From NCBI RefSeq assembly GCF_033097365.1, contig NZ_AP028461.1, positions 1,612,001-1,676,000 of the forward strand: a stretch of 64,000 bases of DNA. The letters are read 5' to 3'. The DNA comes from Actinoplanes sichuanensis (lineage in GTDB: Bacteria; Actinomycetota; Actinomycetes; Mycobacteriales; Micromonosporaceae). Of the stretch, positions 33,899 to 42,965 are shown one piece after another; positions within the stretch are counted from its first letter, which is position 1, and each line of letters begins with the position of its first letter. Both the position numbers and the translations under genes were made by a program. The notes below the pieces were generated by a model. It worked only from the letters and a program-made list of their open reading frames with translations. It was not told the origin of the DNA and searched no databases.

Positions 33899-33935
33899 AG
33901 CGCCTAGCCGGGTCATCTGAAACCCGGCAGGCGCT
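33899..33935 (-). terminator. Terminator-like hairpin in the cold-shock gene leader
   Basis: AGCGCCT-A-GCCGGGT (33899-33913) pairs with ACCCGGC AGGCGCT (33922-33935): 14 pairs with one bulged base and an 8-nt loop. On the minus strand it is followed directly by TTTTCGTTTTTCG, giving an intrinsic terminator about 95 nt upstream of the cspA start. It may act as an attenuator or temperature-sensitive leader; an alternative role is stopping antisense read-through. Confidence 0.7.
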
Positions 33936-34109
33936 GAGAACGTCTACGGAAATCAAAACTGCAACCCGGCAACGGTAGCACAGAATTTCTTTTTCGCCGG
34001 GCCACCGGCATTTTGGGGGGTCCGTCACAGTGGTTGACGCCGTAATGTCGTTGGCTGGACCGCCCCGATCCCTGGCATGGTTGACATCCAGCCGTCGTCC
34101 GCCACCCCC

Positions 34110-34133
34110 CACCGGTCCTGCGGAGGACCGGTG
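34110..34133 (+). other. GC hairpin in the leader of the 94-residue gene
   Basis: CACCGGTCCT-GCGG-AGGACCGGTG is a perfect 10-bp stem with a 4-nt loop, 48 bp before the GTG at 34181. It could be a leader structure or a protein-binding palindrome. Confidence 0.5.
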
Positions 34134-34180
34134 CGGATGCGGCTGCGCGACCGAGCACCACCGACACCCCGGAGTTGTAC

Positions 34181-34465
34181 GTGACGTCAGTATCGACCCG
34201 ACCCGTGCGCCAGCCCGCGATGACTCTTCGGGAGAAGGGTGCGGCCAACTTCCACGCCGCTCTCGCCGCCGCCCTGACCGCGGGCCTGGAGGACGCACTC
34301 CAGGCCGGAGACCATCCGCGAGCGATCAACTTCATCAACCGCGGCTTCGCCGAGGGCAGCCCACAGCTCGGCTGCGATCTGCTCTGCCGGGCCATCGAGA
34401 GTGTCGGGACGGCCCGGACATGGACCGTGCAGCTCTCGCCTCCACGGGAGAGCTCCGCGTCGTAG
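34181..34465 (+). CDS. Small protein of unknown function (94 aa)
   Basis: Unrecognised. GTG 34181 lies 6 nt after GGAG; an in-frame TTG at 34175 is rejected. The middle is helical (REKGAANFHAALAAALTAGL, EDALQAGDHPRAINFINRG) with two nearby Cys (LGCDLLC), and the product has no membrane helix or signal peptide. It is flanked by a leader hairpin and a strong terminator, which supports a real independent transcript. It could be a small regulatory or adaptor protein, but nothing in the sequence decides this. Confidence 0.55.
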   Translation: MTSVSTRPVRQPAMTLREKGAANFHAALAAALTAGLEDALQAGDHPRAINFINRGFAEGSPQLGCDLLCRAIESVGTARTWTVQLSPPRESSAS

Positions 34466-34480
34466 CAGGGCCCGTGACGG

Positions 34481-34525
34481 CCGCGGCCCGGCACCTCCTC
34501 GTGAAGAGGGAGTGCCGGGCCGCGG
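34481..34525. terminator. Strong bidirectional terminator
   Basis: A 14-bp perfect stem CCGCGGCCCGGCAC (34481-34494) / GTGCCGGGCCGCGG (34512-34525), with further pairing in the loop (CTC/GAG), lies between the small gene (ends 34465) and the convergent sugar-transport operon (ends 34539). Confidence 0.8.
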
Positions 34526-34538
34526 TCGGTGGGGCGGG

Positions 34539-35645
34539 TTACTTGGTGAGCGGGGCCAGCTTCGGGTCGTCGGCGTACGCCTCGGCCGCGTTGGCCTTGG
34601 TCACGATGACCGGCGCCAGCAGGAAGGCCGGGACGACCTTGACGCCGTTGTCGTACGACTTGGTGTCGTTGACCTGCGGGGTGGCGCCGGTCTGCAGGGT
34701 CTTGACCATGTTGATCGTCTCGGCGACGAGCTTGCGGGTGTCCTTGTTGATCGTCGAGTACTGCTCCCCGGCGACGATCGACTTGACCGACTCGACCTCG
34801 GAGTCCTGGCCGGTGACGACCGGGACCGGCTTGCCGGCGCCCTTCACCGAGGTGATGATCGCGCGGGCCAGGGTGTCGTTCGGCGACAGCACGCCGTCCA
34901 GGGTCTTGCTGGTGTAGGTCGAGGTGAGCAGCGAGTCCATCCGGCTCTGCGCGTTCTCGGCCTTCCAGCCCTGGGTGGCGGTCTGCTTCACGTCGGTCTG
35001 GCCGGAGCCGACGATCACGTCACCCTTGTCGATAGCCGGCTTGAGCACGTCCATGGCGCCGTTGAAGAACACCCCGGAGTTGTTGTCGTCGGGCGAGCCG
35101 GAGAACAGCTCGATCGTCCACGGGCCGGTCGCCTTCTTGGCCTTCATGCCGTCCAGCAGAGCCTGACCCTGCAGCTGGCCGACCTTGAAGTTGTCGAACG
35201 CGATGTAGTAGTCGACGTTGGTGGTGTTGGTGATCAGCCGGTCGTAGGCGATGACCACGGCACCGGACTGCTTGGCCTGCTCGACCTGGGTGGACAGCTG
35301 GGCCGCGTCGGTCGCGCCGATCACGATCACCTTGGCGCCCTTGGTCACCATGGCGGTGATCTGGGCCTGCTGGTCGGCGACGGTGGTGGAGGCGCCGGCG
35401 TACTGGACGTCGGACTGGAAACCGGCGTCCTTGAGGCCGTTGGTGAACAGGTCACCGGCGAGCACCCAGTTCTCCGACGTCTTCGACGGCAGGGCCACGC
35501 CGATCAGCGCGTCCTTCGCGAAGCCGGCGGCCGGAGCGGACGAGCCGCCGGCCGGGGTGGACCCTTCCCGGTCGTTGTTGCAGCCGCCGGCCACCATCGC
35601 CGCGGCAACACCGACGGCAAGGACCTTTGCCAAAGTTGTACGCAT
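34539..35645 (-). CDS. chvE: Sugar ABC transporter substrate-binding lipoprotein (ChvE/XylF-like)
   Basis: A 368-residue exported lipoprotein. The signal peptide ends AAAMVAGGC (lipobox AGGC), so it is anchored outside the membrane. The mature part is a type-1 periplasmic-binding fold of the ChvE/XylF class (LIGVALPSKTSENWVLAGD; AYDRLITNTTNVDYYIAFDN; ELFSGSPDDNNSGVFFNGAMD). It captures a monosaccharide such as xylose, glucose or arabinose for the permease and ATPase encoded upstream. ATG 35645 is used; an in-frame GTG at 35657 is possible. It is the last gene of the operon. Confidence 0.9.
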   Translation of the reverse strand: MRTTLAKVLAVGVAAAMVAGGCNNDREGSTPAGGSSAPAAGFAKDALIGVALPSKTSENWVLAGDLFTNGLKDAGFQSDVQYAGASTTVADQQAQITAMVTKGAKVIVIGATDAAQLSTQVEQAKQSGAVVIAYDRLITNTTNVDYYIAFDNFKVGQLQGQALLDGMKAKKATGPWTIELFSGSPDDNNSGVFFNGAMDVLKPAIDKGDVIVGSGQTDVKQTATQGWKAENAQSRMDSLLTSTYTSKTLDGVLSPNDTLARAIITSVKGAGKPVPVVTGQDSEVESVKSIVAGEQYSTINKDTRKLVAETINMVKTLQTGATPQVNDTKSYDNGVKVVPAFLLAPVIVTKANAAEAYADDPKLAPLTK

Positions 35646-35653
35646 CAAACAGC

Positions 35654-36949
35654 TCACTTTCTCGAAAGGGAACCGGTGGGGCTGGGCGCCGCCGGTGCGG
35701 CGGGGGTGGGCGGATCCTCACGACGGAACGGGCGCGTGAGCGACCCGATGATCGAGAAGCGGCCCTGCTTCTTGTTGTAGACGTCGAGGGCGACCGCCCC
35801 GAGCAGGAACAGGCCCTTGATGATCTGGACCATGTCGGAGCCGGTGCCGATGAGCTGAAGGCCGTTGTTCAGGACGGCCATGACGAGACCACCGACGATC
35901 GAGCCGCTGACCGTGCCGAGGCCGCCGGAGACCGCGGCACCGCCGATGAAGACCGCCGCGATGGCGTCGAGCTCCCAGCTCAGACCGTCCTGCGGGCCGG
36001 ACGCCGCGGACCGGGCCACGAAGATCATCCCGGCCAGTGCGGCGAGCAGCCCCATGTTGGTCATCACCAGGAAGTTGACCCGGCGCAGCTGCACACCGGA
36101 CAGTTCGGCGGCGCGGGCGTTGCCGCCGACGGCGTAGATGTGCCGGCCGCCGGCGGTGTTGCGGGTGTAGAACGAGTAGGCGATCACCAGGACGGCGAGG
36201 ATGATGCCGGAGACCGGGAAGCTGGTGCCGACCCGCCCGCCGGCGAACCGGAGCGTGGCGAAGACGATGACCCCGAGCATGATCGCCAGCCGGAGCACCG
36301 AGATCCACAGCGGAGCCGGCTCGGCGCCCTCCATCTGCCGGCGTACCTGCCGGGAGCGCCACTCCCGCCAGACCACCGCGGCGCACAGCAGCAGCCCGAG
36401 CAGCAGGGTCAGGTTGTTGTAGCCGGTCGCCGGGCCGACCTCGGGCAGGTAGCCGGCACCGATGGTCCGGAAGCCCTCCGGCACCGGAACCGTGTCGGCG
36501 TTCCCGATGTACTGGTTGCCGCCGCGGAACAGCAGCATGCCGGCGAGCGTGACGATGAACGCGGGCACCCCGATGTAGGCGACCCAGAAGCCCTGCCACG
36601 CGCCGATCAGCGCGCCGACGGCCAGGCCGATGACGATGCCGGCCGGCCACGGCACGTCGTACTCGTGGATGGCCTTGGCCACCACGATGCCGACGAACGC
36701 GGCGACCGAACCCACCGACAGGTCGATGTGGCCGGCGACGATCACCATCAGCATGCCGATGGACAGGATCGAGATGTACGCGTACTGCTGGGTCAGCGCG
36801 ATCAGGTTGCCCGACGTGAGGGTCAGCCCGTTCGTGGCGATCTGGAAGTACACGATGATCGCGACCAGCGTGAATATCATCCCGAATTGACGGGCGTTGG
36901 AGGTCGTACCCCCGAAGAGGTTCTTCTGCAGGTCTTTCAGCCGGCTCAT
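35654..36949 (-). CDS. mmsB: Sugar ABC transporter permease (MmsB/XylH-like)
   Basis: A 431-residue inner-membrane permease with about 10-12 helices. Family blocks include [54 protein letters not shown] (the EAA-like coupling loop) and [21 protein letters not shown]. It forms the channel for the sugar delivered by the binding protein. Its start overlaps the ATPase stop (ATGA at 36946-36949). The C-terminus has a Pro/Ala-rich tail. Confidence 0.92.
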   Translation of the reverse strand: MSRLKDLQKNLFGGTTSNARQFGMIFTLVAIIVYFQIATNGLTLTSGNLIALTQQYAYISILSIGMLMVIVAGHIDLSVGSVAAFVGIVVAKAIHEYDVPWPAGIVIGLAVGALIGAWQGFWVAYIGVPAFIVTLAGMLLFRGGNQYIGNADTVPVPEGFRTIGAGYLPEVGPATGYNNLTLLLGLLLCAAVVWREWRSRQVRRQMEGAEPAPLWISVLRLAIMLGVIVFATLRFAGGRVGTSFPVSGIILAVLVIAYSFYTRNTAGGRHIYAVGGNARAAELSGVQLRRVNFLVMTNMGLLAALAGMIFVARSAASGPQDGLSWELDAIAAVFIGGAAVSGGLGTVSGSIVGGLVMAVLNNGLQLIGTGSDMVQIIKGLFLLGAVALDVYNKKQGRFSIIGSLTRPFRREDPPTPAAPAAPSPTGSLSRK

Positions 36950-38481
36950 GCGTTTCTCCGGGTCGAGGTCATCCGCTTCATCAGGAGTTCCGGGTCGGCG
37001 TCGCGCCGGGCGACCTCACCGGTGATCCTGCCCTCGGCGACCGTGTAGATCCGGTCGCAGAGGCCGATCAGTTCGGGCAGTTCGCTGGAGATCAGCACGA
37101 CGCCTCGGCCCTCGTCGGCGAGCCGCTGGATGATCCCGTAGATCTCGTACTTGGCGCCGACGTCGATGCCCCGGGTCGGCTCGTCGAGGATCAGCAGGTC
37201 CGGGTCGGTGAACATCCACTTGGCCAGGACGACCTTCTGCTGGTTACCGCCGGAGAGCCGGGTGACCGGTTCGTCCACGGTCGGCGTCTTGATCCGCAGG
37301 CTCTTCCGGTAGCTCTCCGCCTCGTGGTACTGCGCGGCCTCGTCCAGCACGCCACGTCTGGTGATCTTCGACAGCTTGGCCGCGACGACCGAGGTCTTGA
37401 TGTCGTCGAGCAGGTTCAGGCCGATCGCCTTGCGGTCCTCGCTCACATAGGCGAGACCGTTCTTGATCGCGTCGGCCACCGATCTGATGTCCACCTCGCG
37501 ACCGTCTTTGAAGATCTTTCCCCCGAGGTGTACGCCGTACGACCGCCCGAAGACACTCATCGCGAGCTCGGTCCGCCCCGCGCCCATCAGCCCGGCGAAC
37601 CCGACGATCTCCCCACGGCGGACCGTGAAGTTGGAGTTCTTGCACACCAGCCGCTCGGCCGAGATCGGGTGCCGCACCGTCCAGTCGCGAACCTCGAAGA
37701 ACACCTCGCCGATCTTCGGCTCGTGTTCGGGGAACCGACTCTGCAGGTCACGGCCGACCATGCCGCGTACGATCCGATCCTCGTCGACGTCTCCGCCGGC
37801 GACCTTGATCGTCTCGATGGTCCGCCCGTCGCGCAGGATGGTGATCGCGTCGGCGACCGCCTCCACCTCGTTGAGCTTGTGCGAGATCATGATCGAGGTG
37901 ATGCCACGCTGCTTGAACCCGCGCAGCAGGTCGAGCAGGTGCTGGGAGTCGTTCTCGTTGAGCGCGGCCGTCGGCTCGTCCAGGATCAGCAGCTTCACGT
38001 CCTTGGCGAACGCCTTGGCGATCTCGACCAGCTGCTGCTTGCCGACCCCGATGTCCTTGATCAGAGTGTCCGGGTCCTCCTCGAGCCCGACCAGCCGCAT
38101 CAGTTCGAGGGCCTTGTGGTTGGCCGCCTTCCAGTCGATGCGGCCCCACCGGCGCGGCTCGTTGCCGAGGAAGATGTTCTCGGTGATCGACATCCCCGGT
38201 ACCAGCGCGAGCTCCTGGTGGATGATCACGATCCCGGCGTGCTCACTGGCCCGGATGTCACCGAACCGGCACGGTTGTCCCTGGTAGACGATCTCCCCGG
38301 AGTAGGTCCCGTACGGATGTACGCCGCTGAGCACCTTCATCAGCGTCGACTTGCCGGCCCCGTTCTCCCCGCAGATGGCGTGGATCTCGCCGGCTTCGAC
38401 CACCAGGCTCACATCGGACAGTGCGCGGACGCCCGGGAACTCCTTGGTGATCGACCGCATCTCCAGCAGTGCGTTGCCCAC
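36946..38481 (-). CDS. mmsA: Sugar ABC transporter ATP-binding protein (MmsA/XylG-like, double ATPase)
   Basis: A 511-residue ATPase with two fused nucleotide-binding domains, as in RbsA/XylG. The first has Walker [24 protein letters not shown] and Walker [12 protein letters not shown]. The second has the usual degenerate P-loop ([10 protein letters not shown]), [15 protein letters not shown] and [18 protein letters not shown]. It powers monosaccharide uptake with the two downstream genes. GTG 38481 follows GGGGG; a TTG at 38487 is less likely. Confidence 0.94.
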   Translation of the reverse strand: MGNALLEMRSITKEFPGVRALSDVSLVVEAGEIHAICGENGAGKSTLMKVLSGVHPYGTYSGEIVYQGQPCRFGDIRASEHAGIVIIHQELALVPGMSITENIFLGNEPRRWGRIDWKAANHKALELMRLVGLEEDPDTLIKDIGVGKQQLVEIAKAFAKDVKLLILDEPTAALNENDSQHLLDLLRGFKQRGITSIMISHKLNEVEAVADAITILRDGRTIETIKVAGGDVDEDRIVRGMVGRDLQSRFPEHEPKIGEVFFEVRDWTVRHPISAERLVCKNSNFTVRRGEIVGFAGLMGAGRTELAMSVFGRSYGVHLGGKIFKDGREVDIRSVADAIKNGLAYVSEDRKAIGLNLLDDIKTSVVAAKLSKITRRGVLDEAAQYHEAESYRKSLRIKTPTVDEPVTRLSGGNQQKVVLAKWMFTDPDLLILDEPTRGIDVGAKYEIYGIIQRLADEGRGVVLISSELPELIGLCDRIYTVAEGRITGEVARRDADPELLMKRMTSTRRNA

Positions 38482-38617
38482 GTGCAACCCCCGGTACAGC
38501 CGAAAAGATCAACTTCCCGAGAAGCTGACGTTTCCGCACTGTAAATCTGATTAGGAGTTCCCGCTATCCGGGCAAGGCCTTTCCTGGTTCCGGAACTTGA
38601 TCACAAACTGGAAACGG

Positions 38618-38673
38618 GCCGCCCGACGACAGTGAACATGCAGGTCAATCCATGATCACCGAGGTCGGGCGGC
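38618..38673 (-). terminator. Long-loop inverted repeat after the sigma factor gene
   Basis: GCCGCCCGAC (38618-38627) is the exact reverse complement of GTCGGGCGGC (38664-38673). It lies between the sigma gene (ends 38684) and the sugar operon start (38481). The 36-nt loop makes it a weaker terminator candidate. The remaining gap down to 38482 should carry the sugar operon promoter. Confidence 0.45.
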
Positions 38674-38683
38674 GGCCGGCGGG

Positions 38684-39244
38684 TCAGCGGTCCAGAAAGT
38701 CCTCGCCGAGCACGGTGCGTAGCCGTTCCAGGGCGCGGGCGTTGCGCATCTTCACCGCCGACACCGACAGTCCGAGAATCGTGGCCACGGTCTCCACGCT
38801 GTGATCCTCGGCGTGCCGCAGCACCAGCACGGCGCGGTCGCGCACCTCCAGCCGGGCCAGCGCGTCGACCAGCGTGAGCCGTAGTTCCGGCGCCCCCGAG
38901 GAGCCGGACTCGGGCCGGTCCGGCAAGTCGGCCAGCACGACCTCCGAGCCGCTGCGCCGCCGCTGCTGGTCGAAGACCACATTCATCAAGACCCGGCGGC
39001 TGTACGCCTCCAGGCTCGCGTTCGTGCGGACGCGATCCCACACCGCGTACATCTTGGCCAGGGTGTGCTGGGTGAGATCCTGGGCGAGATGCCAGTCCCG
39101 GCACATCAGATAGGCACTACGGCGTAACCGGGTGCCGGACGCCTCGACGAACGCGGTGAACTCCTCGTCGCGGGCCTGTTTCGCGCGCCGCCGGCCGCGC
39201 GTCCAGGCGGCCGGGCCCGCGGTCACCGGGGGAGCGTCGGTCAC
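38684..39244 (-). CDS. RNA polymerase sigma factor, SigE-like ECF family
   Basis: A 186-residue sigma factor. Region 2 is FTAFVEASGTRLRRSAYLMCRDWHLAQDL-type (~25-75), and region 4 is ALARLEVRDRAVLVLRHAEDHSVETVATILGLSVSAVKMRNARALERL-type (~115-175). GTG 39244 is chosen because it overlaps the TGA of the preceding gene (39241-39244), the usual coupling in such pairs; a longer start at 39277 is rejected. It presumably directs polymerase to an envelope or secretion-related regulon, held in check by the upstream membrane protein. Confidence 0.88.
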   Translation of the reverse strand: MTDAPPVTAGPAAWTRGRRRAKQARDEEFTAFVEASGTRLRRSAYLMCRDWHLAQDLTQHTLAKMYAVWDRVRTNASLEAYSRRVLMNVVFDQQRRRSGSEVVLADLPDRPESGSSGAPELRLTLVDALARLEVRDRAVLVLRHAEDHSVETVATILGLSVSAVKMRNARALERLRTVLGEDFLDR

Positions 39245-39876
39245 AGGGTTCCGCCGACCGGGGCGTCCGGCGAGCACGACCGCCCGATGATCAGCCGGAC
39301 CCCGGCCATCCCCGCGTACCGCTGACGGACCGCGGCGTCGTGTGCCGGCGACGTCAGGCGTACCCGGAACGATTCCGGGAAGTCCTCGGTCCGGGCCACC
39401 GCGAGCAGATCAGGCTCGTGCGCCCACCGGATCCGGAACTTCTGGTGCGCCTGTTCGCGGGTCTCGAACTGCACGGCGCTCACCCGGTCGTCGTCGGCCA
39501 GCGCCGTGTCGAGCGCCGTCCGCTGCGCCGCCGTCGTTCCGGCGTCGAGGAAGACGGCCAGGTCGGTGGCGTCGTGATCGACCGGCTCCAGCGCACAGGA
39601 CGGCGCCGAGGCCGGCATCATCGCCGCGGCCACCGTCACCCGCTGCGGCGCCGCCGGATCGGCCCGGTCCCACGGCAGATTCGCGGCGGCCACACCACCG
39701 GCGGTCAGGACCACCGCGGTCGCCATCACGCCGGACACGATGCGGTGGCGCCGCCGCATCCGGCTGCCCTCGGTGATCGCGGCCATCGCCAGTACGCCGG
39801 GCGGCACGCCGGGGTCGCCACCGACCGCACCGTCGAACCGATCGCGCAGATCCCTGTTCACAGCCATGCTCCTCAC
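39241..39876 (-). CDS. Membrane protein with FtsX-ectodomain-like region, possible anti-sigma partner
   Basis: A 211-residue protein. A short cytoplasmic N-terminus (~1-42) is followed by one membrane helix (IVSGVMATAVVLTAGGVAAA) and an external domain. From ~105 on, the outer part (LAVFLDAGTTAAQRTALDTA, VSAVQFETREQAHQKF, FPESFRVRLTSP) resembles the extracellular domain of FtsX, but the FtsX permease helices are absent. Coupling by a 4-bp overlap to a SigE-type sigma gene suggests it binds or senses for that factor. The cytoplasmic part is short for a classical anti-sigma domain. GTG 39876 or ATG 39867 could start it. Confidence 0.65.
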   Translation of the reverse strand: MRSMAVNRDLRDRFDGAVGGDPGVPPGVLAMAAITEGSRMRRRHRIVSGVMATAVVLTAGGVAAANLPWDRADPAAPQRVTVAAAMMPASAPSCALEPVDHDATDLAVFLDAGTTAAQRTALDTALADDDRVSAVQFETREQAHQKFRIRWAHEPDLLAVARTEDFPESFRVRLTSPAHDAAVRQRYAGMAGVRLIIGRSCSPDAPVGGTL

Positions 39877-39942
39877 TACGTTGCTCGGTCTCTGCAGGTA
39901 TGACTGACCGGGCCGGTGATCCGGTCACACCCCTCTCCAGAA

Positions 39943-40045
39943 TCGGGGATCGGGCAGTGCCGGGTGGGCGGCCGGGATTCGGTGGGCCCGGTTGCGGGCC
40001 CGGTCGCGGGTCGGGGATCAGGCAGCGCCCGGTGGGCCGCCGGGG
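39943..40045. repeat. Pair of 35-bp imperfect direct repeats
   Basis: Segments 39943-39977 and 40011-40045 match at 30 of 35 positions, 68 bp apart, beginning TCGGGGATC. They lie between the membrane-protein gene and the divergent P450 gene and end just before its ribosome-binding site. They could be a regulatory duplication or another example of local GC-repeat expansion. Confidence 0.6.
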
Positions 40046-40058
40046 TGAGGATGTCGGG

Positions 40059-41237
40059 ATGCTGGACACTGCGCGCCGCCACGAGTTCCGGGTCCTGGCC
40101 GCCGCCAAGCCGAGCCTGCCCGTGCTGCTGACCGCCGGGCGGCTGGCCGGGAAGCTGAGCCGGGTGCCCCGGATCGGCTGGGTCACCTGTGATCCGGTGG
40201 TGGCCCGGCGCATCCTCAACGACCCGGCCCACTTCACGTTGCTCGGCGAGGGCGGCGTCGGTCACCTCTGGGCGCAGGTGCTCGGTGACTGGGTGAACGA
40301 GATCTTCGACGGCCCCGGCCACCACCAGCTGCGTAAACGAACCCGGGACCTGTTCACCGACGACAACGCCCGGCAGCTCACCGACCGGGTGATCGGGCCA
40401 CGGCTCGCGCAGGCCGGGGCCGAACTGGCCGCCGGTCGGGCCGTCGACGTCGCCGACCTGGGCCGGGTACTGGTCGGGCGGATCGTCGCCGACCTGCTGC
40501 AATTGCGGGTGGCCGACCGCGACGACGCCTATCGGGAGATCTTCGCGGTGGGGGAGGAGTTGGCGGCCCTCGCGCTCGGCACCACCACCTCCACCCACCT
40601 GGCACCGGAGACGATCGCGCGGGCCAAGACCATCGTCGCCCGGCTCACCGTGAACGTGGCCGAGGCGTGGCGGACCGCGGCGCCCGAGACGGTGCTCGGC
40701 CGCTGCCGGGATCTGGGCCTCGAACAGCGCCAGGCGGAAGGACTGTCGACGCTGCTCATGGTGGCCGGCACCGAGACCGCGGCGAGCGCGATGGCCCGTA
40801 CCGTCGCGATCCTGCATGACACCGGTGCCCAGCACCGGCTCCGCGCCGAACCGGAAAGGCTGCCCGACGCGGTCCGGGAGGGTTTGCGGGTGACGTCACC
40901 GGCTCCGGTGATCGGCCGGGCGGTCGCCGCCGACGTCGACGTCGAGGGCCGCCGGCTGCGGGCCGGGCAGCGGGTGCTGATGCTGACCTGGACCGCCAAC
41001 AACGCGGCGGGCGCCTTCGACCTGGACCGTGGTTACCAGCCGGACCAGCGCCAGCTGTGGTTCGGCGCGGGCCGCCACCTGTGCCTGGGCGCGCCGGTGG
41101 CCCGGGCCGAGATCACCGGCCTGCTACAGACGCTGCTCGCGCCCGGCCGGGCCTGGCGTATCCATCAGCGTGGCTACCGCCGGAACGTGCTGATCCCCTC
41201 CTACGCCCACCTGCCGGTCCGTTTGGCCCGCCACTGA
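40059..41237 (+). CDS. Cytochrome P450
   Basis: A 392-residue soluble haem monooxygenase. The I-helix motif VAGTETAA, the K-helix ExxR (VREGLR) and the haem loop FGAGRHLCLGAP with ligand Cys are all intact. ATG 40059 follows GAGG at 8 nt. No ferredoxin or reductase gene is adjacent, and the substrate cannot be predicted. It stands between the sigma/membrane pair (divergent) and a secreted propeller protein. Confidence 0.93.
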   Translation: MLDTARRHEFRVLAAAKPSLPVLLTAGRLAGKLSRVPRIGWVTCDPVVARRILNDPAHFTLLGEGGVGHLWAQVLGDWVNEIFDGPGHHQLRKRTRDLFTDDNARQLTDRVIGPRLAQAGAELAAGRAVDVADLGRVLVGRIVADLLQLRVADRDDAYREIFAVGEELAALALGTTTSTHLAPETIARAKTIVARLTVNVAEAWRTAAPETVLGRCRDLGLEQRQAEGLSTLLMVAGTETAASAMARTVAILHDTGAQHRLRAEPERLPDAVREGLRVTSPAPVIGRAVAADVDVEGRRLRAGQRVLMLTWTANNAAGAFDLDRGYQPDQRQLWFGAGRHLCLGAPVARAEITGLLQTLLAPGRAWRIHQRGYRRNVLIPSYAHLPVRLARH

Positions 41238-41263
41238 GCAGGGCATTTGTCTAGAATTGCGGC

Positions 41264-42883
41264 ATGCTCCCGAAGCTTGCGGCCGTGCTGGCCGGGCTGA
41301 TCGTGGCCACTCTCGCGCCTGCTCCGCCCGCGTCCGCGGCGACGACTCCGGTACCGACCTCGATCACCACCCTGACCGCGCCGAAGTCGATGGCGGCGGC
41401 GAACGGGAAGCTGTTCGTCGCCGACGGCAACAGCGTCGCGGTGCTGGGGACCGACGGCCGCACCGTGAAGACCCTCACTGGGATGTTCGGCGCCGCCGAC
41501 GTCGTCTCCTCCGGCAGCGGTGACAAGGTGTTCGTGGCGCTCAGCCAGGCCGCCGCGATCGCCGTCATCGACACCGGCGACCTGACCGAGGTCGGCCGGT
41601 GGACGACGAGCAACTGCCCGATGCATCTCGCGTTCGCCGGCACCCGGCTGTTCTACGGCTACGGCTGCGCGAACGACTGGAAGGGTGGCCTGGCCTCGGT
41701 CGACGCGGCCACTGGGACCGACCCGCAGACCGCGGCCGGCCTCTCCTACTACACCGCCCCGCTGCTGGCCGGCGGTGGCAGCACCCTCGCCGTCGGGGTG
41801 CCCGGCCTCAGTCCCGCCACCGTCTACACCTTCCGGGTCGACGGCGCGGCCGTGACGCCGCTGGCCAACGCCCAGGCCGGCTCCAACCTGGGCGGCATCT
41901 CGGTCAACCCGGCCGGAACCACGGTCGCCACGGCGTCCGGGTCGCCGTACCACCTGGCGCAGTACACCGCCACCACCATGGCGCCGGCCGGCACCTTCGA
42001 CACCGGCCCCTATCCGGCCTCGGTCGCCTACTCGCACGACGGCACGAAACTCGGCGGCGGCGTCAGCGCGCACGGCGCGGGCAACGTGACCGCGTTCGAC
42101 GTGACCACCGGCGGATCGATCCTGTCCGGCGACGCCCACCCGAAGGCCGTCTACAACCAGCCGGACCCGGTCAAGGGCACGCTGACCTGGTCGGCCGACG
42201 ACAGCCGGCTCTACACGCTGCTCGACGACTCGGACAACGGGGAACACACCTATTGGCTGGCCACCGGGTTCGAGGAGGTGTTCGTCCCGGCACCGACCAC
42301 CATCCGGTTGACGGTCACCGCTCCGGCGAAGTTCGGCGCCAAGGTGGGTGCCAGGGCCACCGTCGCCGGGCTGGCCGGGGTGCCCGTCCGGTTCGTCCGG
42401 ACCGGTCCCGGGGCCACCGCCACGGTGACCGCCACCACCGACGCGAGCGGCACCGCCACCGCCTGGCTCGCCTCGCCCGCCGGTGGCACGGTGACCGCCT
42501 ACTACGACGGCAGCGACACCAGCTCCGCGTCGGCCGCCTCGGCGAACTTCAAGGCGCCCACCCAGGCCCGGATCAAGCTCACCGGCCAGTACAAGACGGT
42601 GAAGAAGGTCGCCTACTTCCACAAGAAGTCCGACGTCGTCGCCGCGGTCTCGGTCGCCGCGCCCGCACCACAGCGCGGAATCACCATGGAGTTGCAGCGG
42701 AAGTCGGGTGGGAAGTGGAAGAAGGCGCAGTCGATGCCGGCGGCGCTGCCCGATTCCGGCGTCGACTACTACACGCTGGTCAAGGCGTCGAAGAACATCC
42801 AGCTCCGGTTCGCCGTGCGCTTCGGCGGGGACGCCTACGGGAAGGCCTCGTCGGCCACCTCAGCGGCGATCATCATCAAGTAG
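41264..42883 (+). CDS. Secreted beta-propeller protein with Ig-like C-terminal part
   Basis: A 539-residue exported protein. The signal peptide MLPKLAAVLAGLIVATLAPAPPASA is clear. Residues ~35-340 show repeating beta-propeller blades (GKLFVADGNSVAVLGTDG; GDKVFVALSQAAAIAVIDTG; GTLTWSADDSRLYTL). After this, an Ig-like repeat domain (IRLTVTAPAKFGAKVGARAT... ASGTATAWLAS) and a second beta domain extend to the end. No catalytic site is recognised; binding or adhesion outside the cell is the likely role. It follows the P450 gene by 26 bp. Confidence 0.75.
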   Translation: MLPKLAAVLAGLIVATLAPAPPASAATTPVPTSITTLTAPKSMAAANGKLFVADGNSVAVLGTDGRTVKTLTGMFGAADVVSSGSGDKVFVALSQAAAIAVIDTGDLTEVGRWTTSNCPMHLAFAGTRLFYGYGCANDWKGGLASVDAATGTDPQTAAGLSYYTAPLLAGGGSTLAVGVPGLSPATVYTFRVDGAAVTPLANAQAGSNLGGISVNPAGTTVATASGSPYHLAQYTATTMAPAGTFDTGPYPASVAYSHDGTKLGGGVSAHGAGNVTAFDVTTGGSILSGDAHPKAVYNQPDPVKGTLTWSADDSRLYTLLDDSDNGEHTYWLATGFEEVFVPAPTTIRLTVTAPAKFGAKVGARATVAGLAGVPVRFVRTGPGATATVTATTDASGTATAWLASPAGGTVTAYYDGSDTSSASAASANFKAPTQARIKLTGQYKTVKKVAYFHKKSDVVAAVSVAAPAPQRGITMELQRKSGGKWKKAQSMPAALPDSGVDYYTLVKASKNIQLRFAVRFGGDAYGKASSATSAAIIIK

Positions 42884-42965
42884 CCGCCGGGTCGGTCCGT
42901 TGTTCGCGCTGTGATTGACTAGCGCTCATGGTCCAGCGTGCGCCCTCGTCAGCCCGGGTGATCCG

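Larger units (their letters stand above)
33805..34180. other. 376-bp gene-free divergent region
   Basis: This gap separates the cold-shock gene (minus) and a small plus-strand gene. It contains the long leader of the cold-shock gene with a hairpin and U-tail (33899-33935), a consensus-like TTGACA at 34081-34086 without a convincing -10, and a 10-bp GC stem at 34110-34133. No protein-coding frame is supported. Confidence 0.6.
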
